64,000 nt of DNA from assembly GCF_900142925.1 (NCBI RefSeq), contig NZ_FRCN01000021.1, forward strand, positions 1 through 64,000, in the 5' to 3' direction. The notes under the pieces were generated by a model, which saw only the letters and a list, made by a program, of their open reading frames with translations, made no database searches and had not been told where the DNA came from. The position numbers and the translations under genes are program-made. The first letter of the stretch is position 1, and each line of letters begins with the position of its first letter. Positions 59,898-64,000 of the stretch are shown here, in pieces. The DNA is from Chitinophaga sp. CF418 (lineage in GTDB: Bacteria > Bacteroidota > Bacteroidia > Chitinophagales > Chitinophagaceae).

Positions 59898-61142
59898 TTA
59901 CTTTTTCTTCTTTTTCTTTTTCTTCAGCATTTCCTGCTGCTTGTTATGCTCATCCAGCAGCAGCTGCCAGTTGTCATTCGGGATATCTTCAGAGAAACTG
60001 ATCGTTTCCCTGTAATCATTCTTGTTTATTTTCATGACGGTGATCTCCTTACCGATGTAAGTCTGGATCGCTTCCAGCACCGGCTTTTCTTCCTCGCTGC
60101 AAAAAGAGACAGCCTGTCCCTTCTTTACGCCACGGCCCGTACGTCCCACACGGTGCACATAGTTTTCCGGCACATCCGGCAGGTCATAATTCACCACATA
60201 ATCCACATCAGGAATATCAATACCACGGGCATTCACATCGGTGGTGATCAGCAGTTTGATATCTCCCTTTTTGAACTCATCCATCACCTGCAGGCGGTCA
60301 TCCTGCTCCTTGCCACCGTGCATGGCTAAAGACTTGATCCCCACACGTTCCATGGCAGCCACCACCCTTTCTACGCGCACTTTCGTCCGTGCAAACACCA
60401 GGATCTTATTCTCAGGGAACTCTTTCACCAGCCTTTCCAGAAAGAAACGCTTATCATCCATCTCCACATAGGCCACGGCATGCTGTACATTTTTAGACAC
60501 AGGGTCCTGCGGAGAGACCTGGATCCTGATAGGGTTCCTTACTACAGAATAGGCCAGGTCTTTGATCTCTTCATCGATGGTAGCAGAGAAAAACAGGGTC
60601 TGGTGATTACGGGGAAGGTGTTTCAGCACATCCCGGATATCCCGGATGAACCCCAGGTCCAGCATATGGTCTGCCTCATCCAGGATCAGGATGCCTGTCT
60701 GGCTGAGGTCAATAAAACCCTGGCTGATCAGGTCAAACATACGTCCCGGTGTTGCAATCAGCACATCCACACCCTGGGCCAGCTTCTTCAGCTGTGGCGC
60801 CTGGTCCACGCCCCCATGCAGCCCTAATATGTTCAGTTTTGTGTATTTACCTACGTTTGCAAACACCTCCGAGATCTGGACTGCCAGCTCACGGGTCGGT
60901 ACCATTACCACGCATCTCACTTCCCCCTTCGCTTTCCGGGGATGGTATCTTTGCAGCATGTGCAGCACAGGAATAGCAAAAGCGGCTGTTTTACCCGTTC
61001 CTGTCTGCGCAATGGCCAATACGTCATCCCCCTTCAGGATGGAAGGAATTGCTTTAAACTGAATATCCGTAGGACGTTTAAAACCCAACTCGGCTAAACT
61101 TCTCTTAATTTCCTCGGAAATATGGTACTGCTCAAACTTCAT
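59898..61142 (-). CDS. DEAD-box RNA helicase (RhlE-like)
   Basis: 414 residues with the full motif set: Q motif (GFKRPTDIQ, 20-28), Walker A AQTGTGKT (45-52), PTRELA, TPGRM, DEAD, SAT, TTDVNARGIDIPDVD and HRVGRTGRG. ATP-dependent unwinding of RNA, likely in ribosome assembly or RNA turnover. The C-terminus is short and ends in a run of eight lysines, probably an RNA-binding tail. A TATCTTTG box (61154-61147 on the minus strand) lies only 4 nt before the start codon, which would give an almost leaderless transcript. Confidence 0.95.
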   Translation of the reverse strand: MKFEQYHISEEIKRSLAELGFKRPTDIQFKAIPSILKGDDVLAIAQTGTGKTAAFAIPVLHMLQRYHPRKAKGEVRCVVMVPTRELAVQISEVFANVGKYTKLNILGLHGGVDQAPQLKKLAQGVDVLIATPGRMFDLISQGFIDLSQTGILILDEADHMLDLGFIRDIRDVLKHLPRNHQTLFFSATIDEEIKDLAYSVVRNPIRIQVSPQDPVSKNVQHAVAYVEMDDKRFFLERLVKEFPENKILVFARTKVRVERVVAAMERVGIKSLAMHGGKEQDDRLQVMDEFKKGDIKLLITTDVNARGIDIPDVDYVVNYDLPDVPENYVHRVGRTGRGVKKGQAVSFCSEEEKPVLEAIQTYIGKEITVMKINKNDYRETISFSEDIPNDNWQLLLDEHNKQQEMLKKKKKKKK

Positions 61143-61231
61143 GCGGCAAAGATAAGGCTAGCAACTGACATTGGCGAGAGGAGGGCATATTGGAGCCGCA
61201 CCTACTGATTAAGAGTCAGTAAGCCCGGGTG

Positions 61232-61261
61232 TTGGCGTACAAATTGTAATGGCTATCTTTA
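61232..61261 (+). promoter_or_regulatory. Bacteroidota-type promoter before the DUF1345-like gene
   Basis: TTGG at 61232-61235 and TATCTTTA at 61254-61261 with an 18-nt spacer, near the -33 TTTG / -7 TAnnTTTG consensus. It sits 16 nt before the ATG at 61278. Confidence 0.5.
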
Positions 61262-61277
61262 GAGATAATTCGATTCC

Positions 61278-61946
61278 ATGAGAGGCAAATTCTTTGTCAG
61301 ATTGCACCCGATACACCGCATATTGATCAGCGCAGGTATGGCGGGCCTGGTATTCCTGCTTATACAGGCGGCATCCTTAACCCCGCTTATCCGTATAGTA
61401 TTGTTGTGGGATGTATTTGCACTTGCCTATAACATCACCTGCTGGTTCGTGTTTTTTAACCGCAGTGTGGAAGAGATCCGGAAATATGCCAGGAAAGAAG
61501 ATGGCAGCCGGATATTTGTGTTCATAGTGATCCTGCTGGCCTGCTTTGCCAGTATGCTGATGGTAACGCTGCTCATGATATCCAACGAGTCCAGAGAAAC
61601 AGATAAACTACTCTATGTACCCGTAGCCATAGCCGGCATCCTGTTTTCCTGGGGCATGGTGCATACCATGTTTGCCTTCCACTATGCCCATATTTACTAT
61701 GATGACGATGAGGATAAACTGGCAAAACAGGCAGGAGGCCTGGAATTCCCGGAAGAACCGGAGCCTGACTACGTGGATTTTGCCTATTTTTCTTTTGTAG
61801 TCGGGATGACCTTCCAGGTATCAGACGTACAGATCAGCGACCGCAAGCTGCGCCGTATAGCGCTAATGCACGGCCTCCTGGCGTTTATACTAAATACCTT
61901 CGTGGTAGCGCTGACTATCAACCTGGTGGCAGGACTGAGGGGTTAA
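61278..61946 (+). CDS. DUF1345-like membrane protein
   Basis: 222 residues with about five membrane segments (LISAGMAGLVFLLIQ, IVLLWDVFALAYNIT, FIVILLACFASMLMVTLL, VPVAIAGILFSWGMVHTMF, ALMHGLLAFILNTFVVALTINL). The HTMFAFHYAHIYY, DFAYFSFVVGMTFQVSDVQ and R-LRRIAL-H motifs are those of the DUF1345 family, whose function is unknown. Inner membrane. Single gene with its own promoter. Confidence 0.82.
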   Translation: MRGKFFVRLHPIHRILISAGMAGLVFLLIQAASLTPLIRIVLLWDVFALAYNITCWFVFFNRSVEEIRKYARKEDGSRIFVFIVILLACFASMLMVTLLMISNESRETDKLLYVPVAIAGILFSWGMVHTMFAFHYAHIYYDDDEDKLAKQAGGLEFPEEPEPDYVDFAYFSFVVGMTFQVSDVQISDRKLRRIALMHGLLAFILNTFVVALTINLVAGLRG

Positions 61947-61969
61947 CTATTCCAATGGATGCAGACCTG

Positions 61970-62935
61970 CTATTCAAAATAGTTCCAGAATGCCTGTGTA
62001 GCCAACTGTCCGGCTCTCCGCAGGCGTCTCCTTTCCCGCAAGGGCTGTACAACTGAGCGATAAGTCTGTTGCAGGTAAGGCCAGCCAAAGGCGGCGGTAT
62101 TGAAAATGATCATGATAGAGGAGAATAGTTGCAATCCCATAAAGACCGCAATGCCCAGGTGCATCAGCACAATGGCCAGATAGCCATACGGGCGGCTGCG
62201 GCGCCACCAGATAAAGAAAGGATACCCCATCTCCAATACCAGCGTTCCCCATCCGATCAATTTGGCCAGCAGCGGGTAATTGGCCATCCAGCGCATATCA
62301 AAACGGGCAAACTGTCCCTGCATCAGGGTCTGCCAGATGGCTTCTCCATTCCACCATTGTATACCCATGGCCTTTTCAACACCGGAAGCAATATATACAA
62401 CACAGAGGTGCAGCTGTAACACCCGGATCGACAATGTATTCCATTCACTTGCCACAGGTTGGGTATGCCGGGAAAAAGTATCCCAGGAATACACCTCTCC
62501 CACGGGCATGATAATACAATAGAACAGGGCGATATGCATAAACGTTTCTACACCATATGCGGCCATGAAACCGGTATTAATAAATGTAAACTGTAATGCC
62601 CATGCAATAAATGCCGCATACCGGGCGAATTTCCCCAACAGTAATAGCGTCAGGCTGCATAAGTAGATCCCCATCAGCATATATACCCATGTATCTGCCG
62701 CCATGCCTGTCACATTGGCCAATGGCTGCAACCAGGATAACTGGGGCATATAAGGGTCCACAATGCCACTGCTGATAGACCAGGGTACCAGTCCGTCGGC
62801 GCCGTACAACAGGGTAATGCTGCCTGCCAACCAGCCGCCCTGGACTAATCCCAGCAGGGCAATAGCTATTCTGAAAAATGCCAGTGGCTCACCCGTGGAA
62901 GGAGCCAGGAAGAAACGTTTAAGATTGGTAAGCAT
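61970..62935 (-). CDS. HTTM-domain membrane protein
   Basis: 321 residues with about eight membrane helices. FFRIAIALLGLVQGGWL at the start, YGVETFMHIALFYCIIMPVGEVYSWD, and LRVLQLHLCVVYIASGVEKAMGIQWWNGEAIW-type motifs match the HTTM (horizontally transferred transmembrane, gamma-carboxylase-related) domain. Whether it carboxylates anything is unknown. It begins 12 nt after the gene at 62948, so the two form an operon, an arrangement common for this family. Confidence 0.8.
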   Translation of the reverse strand: MLTNLKRFFLAPSTGEPLAFFRIAIALLGLVQGGWLAGSITLLYGADGLVPWSISSGIVDPYMPQLSWLQPLANVTGMAADTWVYMLMGIYLCSLTLLLLGKFARYAAFIAWALQFTFINTGFMAAYGVETFMHIALFYCIIMPVGEVYSWDTFSRHTQPVASEWNTLSIRVLQLHLCVVYIASGVEKAMGIQWWNGEAIWQTLMQGQFARFDMRWMANYPLLAKLIGWGTLVLEMGYPFFIWWRRSRPYGYLAIVLMHLGIAVFMGLQLFSSIMIIFNTAAFGWPYLQQTYRSVVQPLRERRRLRRAGQLATQAFWNYFE

Positions 62936-62947
62936 AGTAGAAACGTT

Positions 62948-63445
62948 TTAAATCTTTGTTCCTGTTTTTCTAAAATCTTTCACCAGGAATGGCTCCCACT
63001 TTGGCGTGGCGCCGGCGCGGAATGCAGCCATATCCGGTACCCTCTTGCCGATGACGGTTACCCGGACCATCTGGCTGGAAGGATTTTGACGTAACATATA
63101 AGCAGCACAACTCTTTGCCAGCAATGACTGGGCTTCGTCTATGCTGAAAAAATTATAGATGGTTTGTATACGGCGGTTGCATTCAGTATTGTCGCTTTCC
63201 AGCCGGGTTACCCGCTGCGCTGTTCCATCTGCAAGGGTGTATACCACCGCTATTTCATTGCCGATGCGGGGTGCAAAAAAGCTGAAGATATTTCCGCTGC
63301 CGGTATAATCGCCATAGGCTGTGATCTGCTTCAACAACCAGGATTTATGCGTTGTCCATTCTTCCAGGTGAGCGGCATGTAAAGCTGCTACCGTCAGGTG
63401 GAAGATGGCGATGCCTATCCAGCAGAGATGTTTGGTTGTGATCAT
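62948..63445 (-). CDS. Membrane-anchored partner of the HTTM protein
   Basis: 165 residues. One N-terminal hydrophobic segment (CWIGIAIFHLTVAALHAAHL) anchors or exports it; the rest is a small soluble domain (YGDYTGSGNIFSFFAPRIGNEIAVVYTL, IYNFFSIDEAQSLLAKSCAAYML). FFAP and similar short motifs recur in proteins encoded upstream of HTTM genes. Function unknown; likely outside the inner membrane. First gene of a two-gene operon. Confidence 0.65.
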   Translation of the reverse strand: MITTKHLCWIGIAIFHLTVAALHAAHLEEWTTHKSWLLKQITAYGDYTGSGNIFSFFAPRIGNEIAVVYTLADGTAQRVTRLESDNTECNRRIQTIYNFFSIDEAQSLLAKSCAAYMLRQNPSSQMVRVTVIGKRVPDMAAFRAGATPKWEPFLVKDFRKTGTKI

Positions 63446-63574
63446 ATGAATAAACGTTGTTTATCTAATGATGAATATGACGTGTTGTCGTTCGCCGATT
63501 CCGTCGGGTCGGGTTTACATTCGGGTTACGGTTTCATTCGCCGGTTCCCGTCCATTGTTCCGGTTTTCCGATTT

Positions 63575-63640
63575 CCATTCCCCCCCGTTAAAACGGGGGG
63601 CTACAAACACGGCGCCCCTGACGGAGCGATATGTGTAGCA
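63575..63640. repeat. REP-like palindromic element
   Basis: CCCCCCGTT and AACGGGGGG (63581-63600) form a 9-bp stem with a 2-nt gap; a second, imperfect hairpin (CGCCCC TGAC GGAGCG) lies at 63612-63627. Paired GC-rich hairpins separated by CTACAAACACGG are a pattern I have seen dispersed in Bacteroidota genomes. The 63446-63743 gap holds no gene. Confidence 0.5.
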
Positions 63641-63743
63641 TTGTCGTAAAACAGTTTTATAGCGTTTCGGGATCAGGAGACAGGAAGAGCACCGGCAATA
63701 ATATTATTCCGATGCCCTTCTCTATTTCTGATGCATAACCATG

Positions 63744-64000
63744 TTAGAACCCAATTACGGCTCCACCAGCTACTTCTTCTACGTTCAGTTTTTCGAAGCG
63801 GGTATCCAGGCGGGCGAAATTGGCGCGGATATCTTTCAGGATTTCAGGATCGAAACAACCGATCAGGTTGGGGAACCTTTTTCTGAGGATATCTTCCCAT
63901 CTCAGACCGTTGTAGATGGTCAGGCGGGCGCCGGTGGTAGGCACCTGGGTAATATCGGCGGTGCCATAGAAACCACGGGTAAAGTAAGGCATTATACCAG
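63744..64000 (-). CDS. Unrecognised protein, C-terminal part (runs off right edge)
   Basis: The C-terminal 85 or so residues of a frame still open at 64000. An ATG at 63992 is possible, but the frame continues upstream (GGT ATA ATG), so the true start may lie outside. The sequence (FTRGFYGTADITQVPTTGARLTIYNGLRW, then DILRKRFPNLIGCFDPEILKDI) shows no motif I know. It is in the same direction as the HTTM pair but separated by the REP-like repeat. Confidence 0.5.
   Translation of the reverse strand, partial: GIMPYFTRGFYGTADITQVPTTGARLTIYNGLRWEDILRKRFPNLIGCFDPEILKDIRANFARLDTRFEKLNVEEVAGGAVIGF

Noticed and set aside
1..64000. rRNA, tRNA and known riboswitches
   Set aside because: None could be recognised by eye; a covariance-model scan would be needed to exclude them.

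Overview
The window looks like chromosome of a Bacteroidota soil-type organism, most likely Chitinophaga or a close relative. The signs are three SusC/SusD outer-membrane pairs, FecR anti-sigma factors with DUF4974-like tails, TAnnTTTG-type -7 promoter boxes, secreted S9 peptidases and AT-rich translation starts. No rRNA, tRNA or CRISPR array was recognised. All calls come from reading the sequence and supplied translations; no database search was run.

Layout. 1-6300 is a pile of mobile DNA: a large serine recombinase with two small upstream genes (the recombinase runs off the left edge), a group II intron cut short where that element begins, an intact IS66-family element (3430-6054) with an 8-bp target duplication, IS21-like short repeats, and a second diverged intron fragment. 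6336-30800 and 40310-51858 hold three related modules. Each has SusD and STN-domain SusC genes on the minus strand, facing a plus-strand operon of ECF sigma factor, FecR anti-sigma, sometimes a second sigma, and an AraC-like regulator of about 330 residues. Around them are short secreted proteins (four homologues), two S9 serine peptidases and two paralogous GT-C-like membrane proteins. 30900-40280 separates modules 2 and 3: a cargo block with initiator-like and DnaC-like genes, then a five-gene overlapping operon coding an XRE regulator, an N6-adenine methylase with an HsdR-N-like front end, an HsdS specificity subunit, a PtuA-like ATPase and a PtuB-like HNH nuclease. 51984-64000 is mostly ordinary chromosome: a GH2 enzyme with a TPR tail, a small gene and a fourth AraC-like gene under the module promoter, an FAD oxidoreductase, an RteC-like protein, a DEAD-box helicase and membrane proteins.

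How it fits together. In each module the SusC N-terminal STN domain should contact FecR across the periplasm and so control the sigma factor. Five promoters (three sigma operons, the gene at 54746, the AraC-like gene at 55487) share one 45-nt architecture, TTAAC-N6-TTAAC-N21-TAnnTT, which suggests a common regulon. The S9 peptidases and SusCD pairs suggest peptide capture and import; the role of the small secreted proteins is unknown. The methylase/HsdS/PtuA/PtuB operon is the best candidate for an undescribed system: modification by a type I-like methylase, with Septu-type ATPase and nuclease in place of HsdR.
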